A program made the translations under genes and the position numbers. From positions 34,101,733 through 34,165,732 of the forward strand of contig CM057156.1 in assembly GCA_029962745.1 (NCBI GenBank): DNA of 64,000 bases, in the 5' to 3' direction. A model generated the notes under the pieces. The model ran no database searches and had not been told where the DNA came from. It worked only from the letters and a program-made list of their open reading frames with translations. This DNA comes from Echinometra lucunter. Its lineage: Eukaryota; Echinodermata; Echinoidea; Camarodonta; Echinometridae. Shown in pieces: positions 1 through 12,394 of the stretch. Within the stretch, counting starts at the first letter, position 1, and every line of letters starts with the position of its first letter.

Positions 1-2140
1 AACAAACTGAAAGGAAAAGGTCGTGTGATCTTTTCTAGAAAAGTCAAGGTTGGCAACTTGGTGTGCATGTACATGTATATAGCCTGGTGCATTGCTACAA
101 CACATGTACTTGTACTCTTGTCCTTATGTTAACAACGGTACACATTATGTATAGAATCATTATAAGTTGTGAAACCAAGATTGAATTTCTGATTGTAATT
201 TAGATCTTTGGGTAGCTGGTTAATTGAAATTTTATGGCAGATTTGACAGGCCATGAAAAGCAATTATGTGTAGGCCTACACGTATGTTGTTTATTACAGT
301 AGTTTTACATTTGTTTACAATGTGTTTATTGCATTTCATACTTTATTTTAAAGGTATTGATTAACATTATTAGAATTAAAGAAAAATTTCATTTTGTTAC
401 TTGAAAGTAATGAAAATGGTATAAACATGTGAGTTATAATTTAAAGATATCAATCTGAAATCTTATAAATGCAGAGGCCTCTTGTTGAAATTTTGAAATT
501 TAGGGAGATGTGAGCTAGCAGTTAGGGGCAAATACAACATGTATACAACGAATCCATGTTGTAGGGAACACACAATTTATATTACTTGTCAAATGTCTTC
601 ATGATACGTAGTATTAAATATAACTAGTTTAAGCTTATGGAAACTTGTAAATGAATTCAAGCTGAAACTCTTTCATGGTTAAAGTTTTATGTACAGTTTT
701 GTTAAGCCTTGAAGAACTCTTTGTGAGTTAAAGAAAAAGTGTGGTATGGTAGATATCATATATCAGATTATGATTATGTTTTATTCATATATCAATGTCA
801 TGTGATGGATTAGCCCAAGTACCATGCTCTGTGTTGCATTTCTTACTATGAGGATATCTTGTAGCAAGTAACATGTTTTAATACTTCATTAAATCTTGTG
901 TAGTATGTAACATACTCTGCTCTGTTTGCTGCTTGCTAGCTAGCTCAGGATGCAAGTATCTACGCTAAATATGTCTAATCCCACCAACTTCCTGCTTCAG
1001 GATTCTACAAACTTCATCAAGAGGATGCAATTAATAACATGTGAGAACACAATTGTGTGCCCGACTGGTACATAATATACAACTGCTTGTGTCTTTGTCA
1101 TGAGAGTGTTGTTCTTGTTTGAGGGAGAGGGAATTTGGATAAAGGAATACACTTTTAGACACAAGTTTATATATATTTTTTTAAATGGAAGGGAATGAGG
1201 ACAAAACAGTTATACACTCCATTCCAAAATATTTTGGAGAAAATTCCAACCTTAGGTCATCATGTTTCTGACCAACGTATGAAATTTTAATGTACTTTTT
1301 GCCCTTGTAATACTTTTTTTTTCCTTTTGCACTAACAATCATTTTCATTTGGACTAGTAATCTTTTATTTTGATTGTGTTTGAATAATTTAGTGCAAAAG
1401 TAAACTGAATTTGTCTTAAAACTGTGCAAAAGTTGGTTAGGCACATAATCACACTGACCTGTATTGGGCATTATTTACACAAAACTTAAAAAGAGAGAAT
1501 TATTCCAATACCTATTGTTAGGTTTTTGTTGTTGTTGTTTAGGTGGGGTGGGGACTGGAATAGTGCTTCTCTGTATCTATACGGCCAGTCATTCATAGCC
1601 TCATGATAAGAGATTAATCAAAGGTCTTTATTACTGAACAGGGTTGGCGATTTTTTTTATTTAAATCAGATTTTTTAAAATTTAAATCAGATTTTTAATT
1701 TTTTTTTTATTTTTTCAAAGTTCATTCGAAAAAAAGTTTAATTACCAAAAGACCTCACCCTACAATGACATCAATTTTAATGTTATCATACATTTCACTC
1801 CTAATATTTTTCTTAACCATAATGATTTGTAATTAAATCTAGTCAAAATGGGCAAATAAAAATTAATTTGAGGAATCATGTATATGACCTTAATTCTATC
1901 ATACATACATGTAGGGCTATGAAGGAAACTTCCATAAGGAATTCCCAGTGAGTGGAGAATATTCCCCTCTGTGAATTTCCACTCAGTATTAAAAAAAAAA
2001 AAGAGAAGGAGAAGTAGAGGGAGATGATAGAGTTAAATTTGTAAAAATCTTTCTAAGTAACTGTAAAGATCCTAAAACTCCAAAGGATAAGAAGATTACA
2101 TTTTATAAATTCACACAAAGCAAAAAAGGTTATATAATTT

Positions 2141-2405
2141 GCACCCTTCAAATGCAACACTAGGAGCTCCTTAATGGGTGCAACTTTGCACCAAAAGAAG
2201 CATTATGCATCATTAAGGGTACAGTAAGCTATATTTTGCACCCTATAGTAAAATTTTCTGTACCCTTTAAGGTGCATAATTGTATTTTAAGGGTGCAGAT
2301 GGGCATTTCCAGGTGCAAGCAAGTACAAAAGGGTGCATCTTAGCAATTATGTAGGGTGCAAGATTGCACTCCAGAGGTGCTGCTGTTGTTGCATTTTGGG
2401 TGCAG
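2141..2405. repeat. Cluster of GGGTGCA / TGCACCC motifs
   Basis: About a dozen copies or near-copies of GGTGCA or its complement lie in both orientations within 265 bp, at irregular spacing. There is no constant period, so it is not a simple tandem repeat. It may be a decayed satellite or a cluster of binding sites for one factor. The sequence shows the clustering directly; function is unknown. Confidence 0.5.
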
Positions 2406-2564
2406 AATTGCCCCCCTTTTTTTCTTAGAGTGTTCGAAAAGATTTATTGGTATGCATATGTGTGGAGCTCATGTTTTAAATGTAATGAAATGTGATGGTG
2501 TATAGCCTTTCTGCACTTGTTATTGTGAATAAATTATCCTCAGAACTTGAAAATTCATAGAAAG

Positions 2565-2714
2565 GGTTTACCGTTCACGATGCGGTAAGTCCTAAAGGAC
2601 TATAGATAAAGTGGACAGAGATGGAGGTGAAATAGAGAGGCGAGAAAGCAGGAAAGTTGGAGGGTAGAATATCTTTCTGAAAACTGGGTGAAGTCCTAAA
2701 AAGGACTGTAAACC
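2565..2714 (-). repeat. Short form of the CT-rich repeat that is expanded at 23185-24480
   Basis: Read on the minus strand this begins with a GGTTTACAGTCC end followed by AGTCCTTTTTAGGACT, passes through a CT-rich interior and ends with AGTCCTTTAGGACT and a GTGAACGGTAAACC-like end. The same order of landmarks flanks the 63-bp minisatellite at 23240-24450. This looks like the unexpanded relative, about 150 bp long. The family identity is unknown to me. Confidence 0.5.
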
Positions 2715-3319
2715 AGAAGAGGTGGGAGGATTGAGTTGATAAAGGGATGAGGAGATGGGTGGAGAAGGACTTGAAAGTATAATGATTATGAAACAGAGAC
2801 GTGATATGTGAGACATAATTGCATTCATGAATAATTCTCTTTTCATTGATTAGACCCATTCACAGACCTATAAAATTTGAATAAATACTCCAAGTAGTTT
2901 CATCTTGCATGTATAAATAATATTTAAGAGTGTGCGGCAATTACACGTTGCTGTATTTCCGGGTGTGAAGCATGTCTCAATCAGAATACATGGTTATTAT
3001 CAAATCATTCTGTTGTTATAATGATGATATTTTTGTGTGCATTTTACAGTAGACCTCAGGAAATGCCTGAATATACATTAATGAGATGTGAAATTACTTG
3101 TGCACATGTGTTTATCAAACACAAAGCAATAAAGTTTACACTCTCAAGTCATACAGATATAAGCAAGTTACTAATTCTTACTTTTTCCTGTGTAATTCTA
3201 GATTCTTTCTTTATCACTTCATACAGTCTATATGTACACTGTATATATCCTGTTAGATGTAGGTGAAATTGTGGCAGAATCATTTACCTTTGCTTGCTTC
3301 CAGACTTAGTAGGGCTTAT

Positions 3320-3704
3320 GCTATGTTTACACTATGTTCCTGACGGCCACGGCATCCACGTTTGCCAGAAACATAGTGCACTGTGGGATTTGGACATTTT
3401 TGCTTCCCGTCCGTCTCCACCTCCAAGTTTTCTTATGGCCTATTACATCGTGTCATCCATCCACACCGTAACTGCCGTGGCAAATTTTTTGACAGTTTAA
3501 AAATCTGGCCCGGCAATCACGGACCATCAAGTTTGCCCATCCCTTCCCCCTGCGTTGTGTCATGTCCATACCGTTTTGTCCACGGTTGTCAGAAGCGCCT
3601 TGAGCACTCCACAGAGTGGATTTTGCGCTATACAAGTCGCACTGATTATCATTATTATTACACGTGGACTGCCGTGGCCGCCGGGAACATAGTGTAAACA
3701 TAGC
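3320..3704. mobile_element. Foldback DNA transposon (MITE) with about 42-bp inverted ends
   Basis: The left end GCTATGTTTACACTATGTTC is matched by its reverse complement at 3685-3704, and pairing continues inward through GGCCACGGC to CCACGT with few mismatches. An AGGGCT / AGCCCT pair lies just outside. The interior has no coding capacity, so this is a non-autonomous element. A SINE/LINE-like tail (GCGCCTTGAGCAC to GCGCTATACAA, then ATTATTATT) lies near 3589-3661 inside it, suggesting nesting. Confidence 0.7.
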
Positions 3705-5565
3705 AGTAGTTTAGCCCTCCCCTGTCCTTTCCAGGAAAAGTGGTGCTGGTATAACCAATTGGTCAGTAGTTCTTAGACTGTGACTTTTGTTGGATAGTAT
3801 ACTTTGGCCACCCCACTTTCCTGGACATTCATGGATCCAGTGTTTGAAAAAAAAAAAAAACATGTATGGAGAACTATATCATGTTTTAGTTTTCTTAACA
3901 TTCTTCTTAACTCACCTGAAATATTACAAAAAGGATCAACATTGTTGTTGGGGAATTACATGTACACAGTCATACCTGTATGCCAACATGAAAACTGTCT
4001 AAGAAAGACAAGAAAAGCTGTCTCTGGAGACTGGTCTTCTGATATGGGGTAATCTGTAAGCAGATGGTCTTTTTAGGAAGGTTGTTATGAAGGCATATTT
4101 GGCTGCATATATTCAGCAAAGGTGTAGTAAAAAAAAACAACACCCTTTTTAAGCTCTTGTACGAAAGTTGTTAAACAAATAATGTCATTCTTTGACAAGT
4201 TGTAGTCCAATTTGTAATCTATTTATATGATTTGTAATATATATGATAATTTATAATGCAGATTTCCCTTGTCACTCAAAATCAGTCATGTATTTGTTTT
4301 TGAATTTCTAGACATGTACCTTCTTATCTATCTAATGGATACTTTATATGATGGATCTATATTGACTTGACAGATGATTCAACCACCCTCCCTCCCCAAT
4401 AAGAGAAAAGGGGCCCAGGGTATACCGGTATTTTGGTTTTAATGCCAGCCGACAATCAGTTTACCCACCAGTAATTTATTTGAGTCTGGTATTCTCAGAC
4501 TGTCAGACTGTATGTTCTTGACTTCTTGTAATTAAAATAATCATCATCCTCTTCATTGTGTGGTCCCATTATTGTTCTCTTGAAGCATTTATTTGCTCAA
4601 GCCGGAAGTGTGTATATAATGATAATTTAATATATATTTTTTTAAAACTGAGAGTAGCCAAGAAATTCAGTGTTTACTTTGCAGCTACATCATGTTGTGA
4701 TATGAATAGTATAGCAGGCATGGGTAATCAGCCATTACATTTCAATTAAATGTGGAATATTGCCAACTTATATAAGCTAAGCTTTTTTATTCTGAGGAAA
4801 TTTTTGATAGAAGCATTGATCTTGATGCAAGCAGAAAACTATTGTATATCAACAAAAATACATATACAACATGTACAATATTTGCATTTATATTAGTGTG
4901 GTTTGTTAAATACTGCAAGAAGATTCTGTGATAAGGATTGTGCCACACCCAGTTTTGTTCAGTTTTATGACAAAAAGAAATAAGAAGTAGACTATGTAGA
5001 CCTGCATATCAGGTCTTTTAGACTTGAGAGGTAACACCTATGATACTTGTAGATCAAATGCATTATGCAGAAGATAGACAAAATAAAGTCTGCCAAATTA
5101 TGATATATGCACAAATGGAATTATGTTATTGTATGTTAGGGATATCTCACTAAGATCAACTTGATTATTTTTATCATGGTAGAATTGTCTTCAGTTTACT
5201 GTGACTGGAATGATTATACCTTCAAGATTTTTTTTTTCAATTTAGAGCACAACCCATGCACACATTTAGATTGTATGTGTATGTCAACTGAACCAGTTTA
5301 GAAACCCATTGAGTAGTTATGATCTAGTTCATTTTCTGTTCATACAAAGGAATTGATACAGGTAAATAACATTTTAAGAGAGAGAAAGAGAGGGAAAACA
5401 TGTATTACGAGGAATTTTGGAAACAAAAAGAGAAAGACCCAATTTCTTTCTTCTTTATTTTTTTCTAGATACATACAGTATACCTACAGTATAGGATGAA
5501 TTTAATCCCATTGATAATAGAAATTCTTAGATTATTCTTGTGCGAGTCTTGTTAAATGTAATACT

Positions 5566-6039
<474 letters not shown>

Positions 6040-6237
6040 AAACTGTGATTTGCTTTGATCAGCCTTTTTTAGTTTGCATTCTAGAGGGAAGTTTTTGTTA
6101 CCTGGTATTGTATAAGATCTTGATATTATATTTGATAAAATTCTGTAAATCTCCACACCATGGTTACTGGGATGTATCCATGTACCATGGCAGATTTGGG
6201 TGAAAAATTGTGGTAGGTATAGGTAGGGCTTTTTTGT

Positions 6238-6269
6238 GCCTCCGCCCACTGAAGGTGGGTGCCGGAGGC
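6238..6269. repeat. GCCTCCGCC...GGCGGAGGC-type hairpin motif
   Basis: GCCTCCGCCCAC pairs with GTGGGTGCCGGAGGC around a short loop and is followed by ATTATTTA. Near-identical copies occur at 54686-54717 and, more decayed, at 45641-45668, so this is a dispersed repeat and not gene-specific regulation. Confidence 0.6.
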
Positions 6270-6408
6270 ATTATTTATCATGTATTTCTCAACTCAAATG
6301 GCATGGATTACTGATTCATTTTGTTCTTTTTTCACAGTATCTACAGGGCTTGAATAGAAATAATGGCTAGCTAGTTAATTCTCTACTCTCTTTCCTTTTT
6401 CTTTACAG

Positions 6409-6498
6409 GGTTATGAGAAGAGATGGATGGTGTTGCTAGGCAATGAAATTCATGTTTACTCTACCAAGATACCCCAGAGAGAACAAGGCTCATCTAGG
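6409..6498 (+). CDS. STAP-like adaptor exon: PH domain, early beta strands
   Basis: A 90-nt exon, phase 0 at both ends, between a strong acceptor (CTTTTTCTTTACAG) and a GTAAGA donor. Its 30 codons begin GYEKRWMVLL and continue into GNEIHVYSTK, the typical early beta-strand pattern of a PH domain with the conserved basic-Trp step (KRW). PH domains bind phosphoinositides or proteins and bring adaptors to membranes. The first PH strand and the start codon must lie on an upstream exon that I did not identify. Assignment to the STAP family rests on the downstream linker and SH2 exons; this exon alone would only say PH-like. The next exon follows after a 574-bp intron that keeps the frame. Confidence 0.8.
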
Positions 6499-7072
6499 GT
6501 AAGATAATGAGATGAAAAGTGGTATTATCTTTTGGCATTTTTTCATTGTATATTCAGTGATTTGTATCATTGACAGCACTTTATTTTGTTTGTATACTTT
6601 TTCATTCCATAGTACCTCATATTGTATGGTCATGTTACATGTACTCTGTTTATTTGAAATCCAGTTGGAGTTGAAGATAATCCTTCATTGAAGAACCTCC
6701 ACTGAGGCAAAGATTCACAGAAATTTTCTGGACAGTCATACACATATTGCACTGCAGCTTTTTACTTTGGAAGGTCTGAAATCAAATTACTGATGATGAT
6801 GATGGAATCCATTTTCAAATGACTAATTCAGACCATCACTTCAGAATGGATTCAAACAAGGCGGCGTGAATTTTTATTCTAAAATGAAGCAATCAATCCC
6901 TAATATGACTTTATGTTCAGGGAGGGAGCACCCTGTCACCTATAAGTACCATTCGTTGTATGTTGTCCAGCAGTTGAAAGTTTGGAGTTGTGTATGAGCT
7001 ACTTCTATTACCCTGTGTACTGTAACCTGTCACTACTAATTCTTCTCTCTCTGTCTCTTTGTCTCCTTCCAG
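6499..7072 (+). other. Intron, 574 bp
   Basis: Phase 0 intron with GTAAGA donor and a CT-rich tract (TCTCTCTCTGTCTCTTTG) before the acceptor CCTTCCAG. No repeat or second signal recognised inside. Confidence 0.75.
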
Positions 7073-7171
7073 CCGATACAACATTACCCACTACACCCAA
7101 GCATATCAATCAGTGTAGACAATGATTTCAAGATGCATATCAAATGTGAACTTTGGACCATCAGAGCACAG
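7073..7171 (+). CDS. STAP-like adaptor exon: PH domain, middle strands
   Basis: A 99-nt phase 0 exon (33 codons) between a CT-rich acceptor (GTCTCCTTCCAG) and a GTAAAT donor. The peptide runs from PIQHYPLHPSISISVDNDF to a hydrophobic strand containing MHIKCELWTIRAQ. Alternating hydrophobic residues fit the middle beta strands of a PH domain, where family members vary most. The frame joins without gap to the flanking exons. I see no frameshift or stop. Confidence 0.8.
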
Positions 7172-7584
7172 GTAAATCTTTCTCAATTGTACAGGGAAAA
7201 ATACAATAAAAACATTCTATAGAGAGGAATATGAATACCGTTGTTACATTGGTAAGGACTGGATTTTACCAGGTAATTCTGGTTCTTGGGGAGAGCATGT
7301 GGGGGGGGGGGGGGAGGATTTTGTGGATTTACATGACAAGTTTAAAACATTGGAGGTGGATGATTTCTTAAATTTGCCCTTAGAGGTTAAAAAATGTTGT
7401 TAGTATTATATCAGTTGTATCATACCTGCTTTAAAAAAAAGAAACATGTCATGACAAATATGTATTGAAAAAATAATGGTATTTTGTTTGATATTACTTC
7501 CTTCATTGCAGATTGAAAATATTTATTTTCACCCTTTTTGTCCAAGAGTAATTCAGTTTTCTTGATTCTTGACATATTTTACAG
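7172..7584 (+). other. Intron, 413 bp, with a 14-nt G run
   Basis: Phase 0 intron with GTAAAT donor and ATATTTTACAG acceptor. It contains a run of 14 G at 7301-7314, the first of a cluster of poly-G tracts extending to 8801. Confidence 0.75.
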
Positions 7585-7641
7585 GCTACATCTAATGAAG
7601 AAAGGGAGAATTGGAGGATACGAATTCTTACGATAGCAAGG
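7585..7641 (+). CDS. STAP-like adaptor exon: PH domain C-terminal helix
   Basis: A 57-nt phase 0 exon (19 codons) from acceptor TTTTACAG to donor GTAAGC. It encodes ATSNEERENWRIRILTIAR. The Trp at 7612-7614 sits where the near-invariant tryptophan of the PH C-terminal alpha helix falls (EExxxW pattern), so the PH domain closes here. In vertebrate STAP proteins the same helix is followed by a short linker with an LLPGQ motif, which is what the next exon encodes. The following intron is about 8.9 kb as drawn and contains the first half of an assembly duplication. Confidence 0.85.
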
Positions 7642-8010
7642 GTAAGCTTTCAAAAAAGGACTTTATTAAAAATACATTTTACAGCGCCTTCAACAAGTGT
7701 GTGAAGGAGAAATGAAATTTTCAGTGGCTGATATAAACAAAATTCATGTTTATTACATAGAATTCTGAAGGCACAACCATTTTATGCAAAACCCCCTTAA
7801 TTCTTATTCCCTACATTGGGAAATGACCTTTTTAACTTATATACTACATGCATTATTGATTGGGGAAAGTGCATTAGACTTTCACCAGATGTTTTGTTGA
7901 ATGAGAGGATATGTGATAGTGGTTGGTAAATGAATGTCACTGCATGATCTTAATATAACCTGCCAGAATTATCAGTGGTAGATCCAGAAATATTTGGACA
8001 GGGCATGGGA

Positions 8011-8801
8011 GGGGGGGGGGTCTTCTCCTAAAAAAGACTATATTGCAATGCCACTGGGGCAGAGAAATGGTGGGGGGGGGGAGGGAGAGAAGGTACAAGA
8101 CAACCCTAAAGGTGCTTTCACACATGATGCGACAGTGTGGTAACACGCTGTGTCACCACACTTTTTTGTGTACAAGCCTATGGGGTATAGGGCGACAAAA
8201 AAATGTCGCCGAGGCAGGACACACTTTTGTGTGGTGACACACAAAGTCCCATCATGTGTGAAGACAAAACAGTGTGGTGCCACAGTGTGTTACCACACTG
8301 TCGCATCATGTGTGAAAGCACCTTAAAGGTTTTTATAGTATTTATATAAAAAATAATTCAAATTTTGCCAAAGGGAGAGAAACATCCCTTCTGTGTGAGA
8401 AAAGAAGGGAGGGAGAGAAAGAAATTGATGAATGGATGGGGGAAGAGTATGGCTGGGGGGGGGGGGGGATGGAGAAAAGGAGTTAAAGGAAGAACATATA
8501 CAGGAGAGCTGGTGAGTGACACATTTTTATCTTGTGGCAAGAAATTTAACCATATTTTTAAGTTCAGAGAGAGGACACAAGCCTACACTTTGGACTATGT
8601 AAAGTAGTGGAAGCACTTCACAACAGTGATTAGTGCAGAGATTATGGTTTTTAATGCCTATTCTAAAACTGTACATGTATATACATGTATATGAAACAGG
8701 AAGAGAGAGATTGGGGGGGGGGGGATACAGACAGACTGACAGACAGACAGACAGACATACAGATAGATGCATAGAAGCAGAGAAAGGGGGGGGGGGGGGG
8801 G
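8011..8801 (+). repeat. Cluster of long G homopolymers
   Basis: Runs of 10 to 16 G occur at 8011-8020, 8072-8081, 8455-8468, 8713-8724 and 8786-8801, all on the + strand, with another at 7301-7314. A GACA/CAGA microsatellite lies between the last two. G runs are mutation-prone and hard to assemble, so lengths may be inexact. Confidence 0.7.
8109..8324. mobile_element. Foldback MITE, about 216 bp
   Basis: The ends AAGGTGCTTTCACACATGAT and its reverse complement pair over roughly 38 bp, and a second internal pair (GTGTCACCACAC / GTGTGGTGACAC) makes almost the whole element a hairpin. TA dinucleotides flank both ends, which would fit a TA target duplication. No coding capacity. Confidence 0.75.
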
Positions 8802-9421
8802 AAGCAGATAAGCTGAGTAGAAAATATGGCTTATTATATGAGTTTGTATGACATTTACATGGAATACCAAGCTCTAAAAAGTTAGTTTGATAGCATAATT
8901 GGTAAATGTTATTATAATGTAAAATGATAATGGTCTTTTAGTCTTTGGAGGTACAAACACAATTCCTGTCAAACTATAAAGAAATAGCCTACCTTGTCTT
9001 GTTTACCAGACAGCTCTGTCCTCCATAGTTCTCACTCACGCCTTGTTCACCTTACATCATATCTCATGTTTCCCAGTCTGGCCTCATATAGAAGATTGTT
9101 TTACTCCATGGTATATAACCTCACTTAATGCTATTTATGTAAGTTAAGGAGTCAAGGAATTTGCACTATTCCCAAATTTGCCACTTTACCTTGGATATTT
9201 GGATACCTTGGATATCCCCTGGACAGGTACCAATAGAACATACTGCTCCCCCAGGCCCCCTTCCCCCCCCTCCCCCCCAAAAGCTAGTTAGCCCCATTCT
9301 TTCAAAGTACATAGAGAGACCCCTGTGTAATGCATTCTAAAAGCATATCTTGTCTCTGTTACCATTGTTATAACTGCTGTTTAATATTATTACTATTTTG
9401 AAAAATCATCATTATTATTGT

Positions 9422-9425
<4 letters not shown>

Positions 9426-9463
<38 letters not shown>

Positions 9464-9488
9464 CAGCAGCAGTAGTAGCAGTACTAGC

Positions 9489-9532
<44 letters not shown>

Positions 9533-9687
9533 CAGTAGTAGTAGTAGTAGTAGTTAGTAGTAGTAGTAGCAGTAGTAGCAGTAGTAGCAGTAGTAGCAGT
9601 AGTAGCAGTAGTAGCAGTAGTAGCAGTAGTAGCAGTAGTAGCAGTAGTAGCAGTAGTAGCAGTAGTAGCAGTAGTAGCAGTAGTAGT

Positions 9688-9775
<88 letters not shown>

Positions 9776-9886
9776 TTTTAATAGCAGTAGTAGTAGTAGT
9801 ACTAGTACTAGTAATAGTAGAAGTAGTAGTAATAGTAGTAGTACTTTAGTAGCAGTAGTAGTAGTAGTAGTTAGTAGTAGTAGTAA

Positions 9887-9926
<40 letters not shown>
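9426..9926 (+). repeat. Compound (TAG)n / (TAGTAGCAG)n microsatellite
   Basis: About 500 bp of TAG trinucleotide repeats with a central stretch in which a 9-bp TAGTAGCAG unit is itself repeated. The matching copy after the gap retains only 17425-17478. The array is the likely cause of the assembly break upstream of the second copy. Confidence 0.85.
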
Positions 9927-11905
9927 TGTGTTATTCTTTTAAATTGAGGTTAGCAGCTCAAATTATTCAATTTATATCTTAAGGATTGCTGTAGACTATA
10001 CATTGTTTCATAGGGTACTAACTAAATTCATCTCCATGTCCAGAGATATCATACAACCCTCCAGGGTATTAATAACAACATGGCTACTTCCTTCTTACAC
10101 CCTTGTTGATGTTCACTTCATATTTCTTTGGCATTTTGTCAACTTCAGAAGATTTTTTTACGGTAACAATTTTTTGCAAAACATTAGGAACATGGTGGGA
10201 AGTGTTTGTGAGAAAGGTAGATCTATTGTGTTATACCTCCATACATGTATGTGCGTAATCAGTTCAAACCAATGTTTACTAGTAATTCAATTTATAGTTT
10301 TCATATTTGATAATTCTGTGTGAAATTGATTTCATTAGCTGGTATTTTATTTCAGGTAATTTTCATAGAACCACTGTTTTCAATGCAGATTATGTACTTG
10401 TACATTGTTGTGTTAAGGAATATTTTCTTTTGTTTTCTCATGTGTGCATTAATAATTGTATATTCATAACACAGCAATTTTCTGCAGTGCAGTGTAGTGT
10501 AATAATTTCTGAAATATTTTCTTTAGGTTTATAGTGAAAAGTTCTGAAAATTCCTTTCTACTTTAGGGTCGTTCAGTTGAATATTAGAATGATAATATTG
10601 AGGAAAGTTAAAAGGTTACAGAGCTTATCATATAGCTGTTCTACATATTTTGTAAAGAGTGATAGATTAATCCTTGACCTCATATGTATTAGTGAAAAAA
10701 TAAATGCAGTGATTGCTGGTACACTGTGAGCTGCAATCCATTGATATGAACCTTGAAACAAGCAAAGTTCATTGACAAACAAAAACTGTGTTCTGTTTGA
10801 AATCTTGTCAATGAGAACAACTTGTTCCCTTTTTGTGAAAAAAGCCCCCCCCCCCCCCCCCCCATGCACAGATAATCAAAAGAAAGAGAGAAAAAGGATA
10901 AAGGCGATTAAAACTACTCTTGGATGTGAGATTACACTACATGTATCCGACAGAAGGAATCTAGCATAGTATTTAAGCCTTTCTAACACCATTCTTAAAA
11001 GAGAGAGAGAGAAAAAAAGAGAAAACAGAGAAATGAACATACAAGCAACCACAACATTATCTGCATCCTAAAATGTTCATCAAATATTAAAAATGAAGAA
11101 CAAGTCACATGAGAAATACTGTACTAGTAGATATCCTGCGTACTGTATAGCTGTTCTGTGATATTATAGCTTTGTGATACATCACTGGAGATGTACTGCC
11201 AACATACACCATACTGCGCAGTATTGACATGAATACCATTTTATTGTAATGCTGGTATTTATAAAAAGCAGTGGAGTGTGAAAGAGGTACTAAAAGAACT
11301 GTTACGCAGACTGTAGAGCACTGTTCTAAATGCAGTATGATAGTGCAGAAAAAATGGGGAATTTGGCAATGCTGTATTGCAACAGAACACTTGATAAGCA
11401 ATTGTTTTGTTAGACACACAGACAACATATATTCATGTATATTGATATTCAACATTTTCTATGACGTCAATGCAAAACTGTATCACTTCTGTACTAAAGA
11501 ATTAAACATTTGACAAGATAGAGGCTCATTGTAGAAGCATCATGAAAAAGGAACAAATTTGAGAATACGTGTACATGGATTTATAAGGGTGTGTTATGAA
11601 TGAAAGTACTGTTGCTTGCTAATCTTAATGCAGTCTCATAAAGGCTAATTATGCTTTGTGATAATAATAAATAATTATTATGATAATGATAATAATAATT
11701 TCATATTTATATAGCACACAAATCTGCCTGAAGAGACACCCATGGCACACAAACAAGCATCGAGTAATCAAATAATGATATACAATCATGCAGCATTTAA
11801 CAAAAATATGACGAAAGAAGATGCATTAACTAATCATCAGGCCCTAATAGTACGCCCTCTTCATTAGGAAGGTTTCCAGTTCTTTTGAAAGTTCCCGGCA
11901 GTTAA

Positions 11906-12394
11906 AGGCATTGGCTAGCTTTGTGAGTAGCTGATTTTAAAAAATTCTCAAACTAAGATGAAACATGCGTATGAGTACTTGTATTTGTACTCAAAAACCC
12001 TGAAACCAACCATAATTTGGAATGAAAATGTGTAAGTTAGACGCAAACGGCGATTTTATTATCCTTCGTCTCAAGAGACAATCACTAAGAGGGCCACTTT
12101 GCTTGAATTTGAAAATGACGTTATGTGCCTCCCGCCACGTGATTCGCCAGTACACACAGTACGGTAAGGTGAGTCACACGCGCATGCGCACTCCTTATGT
12201 CTATTCTGTGCAACCGACCCTCGTATATTTTTCAAACATTGGTTCACATTTTTGATATTTAAAAATACTTCCTGTGGATATTATACTTTGAAACTTTCAG
12301 ACTGGTATTTTTACACTATAACCCTTATGTTTATCCCATTTTCAAGTAACAAAACAAGATTTTTTAAAAATCATAACAATGTTAACCAATGTCT
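11906..12394 (+). mobile_element. TTAA-flanked MITE, family B (present only in copy 1)
   Basis: A 489-bp element flanked by TTAA on both sides (11902-11905 and 12395-12398). Its ends, AGGCATTGG and CCAATGTCT, are short imperfect inverted repeats. Duplication copy 2 has the intact empty site, a single TTAA at 19530-19533, so the boundaries are proven by comparison. Other members are at 14242, 21378, 54793 and 63253. A TTAA target duplication is the hallmark of piggyBac-type transposition. The short frames inside are not genes. Confidence 0.85.

Larger units (their letters stand above)
7642..9869 (+). other. Intron DNA with G runs, microsatellites and one MITE
   Basis: Part of the long intron after the PH domain. 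It contains a MITE at 8109-8324, five G runs, a short CAGA/GACA microsatellite (about 8727-8770), C runs near 9260-9290 and the start of the TAG-repeat array. No exon-like sequence was found. Confidence 0.6.

Noticed and set aside
1001..1040. Exon-like 40-nt segment with good acceptor (CTGCTTCAG) and GTGAGA donor
   Set aside because: The only frame that would join the exon at 6409 in phase 0 contains a stop codon.
4077..4121. Possible missing N-terminal PH exon reading CYEGIFGC...SAK in phase 0
   Set aside because: YEG followed by hydrophobics resembles the first PH strand of STAP proteins and the frame fits, but the donor GTGTAG is weak, the exon is only 45 nt and has no start codon. A conserved-exon search would decide.
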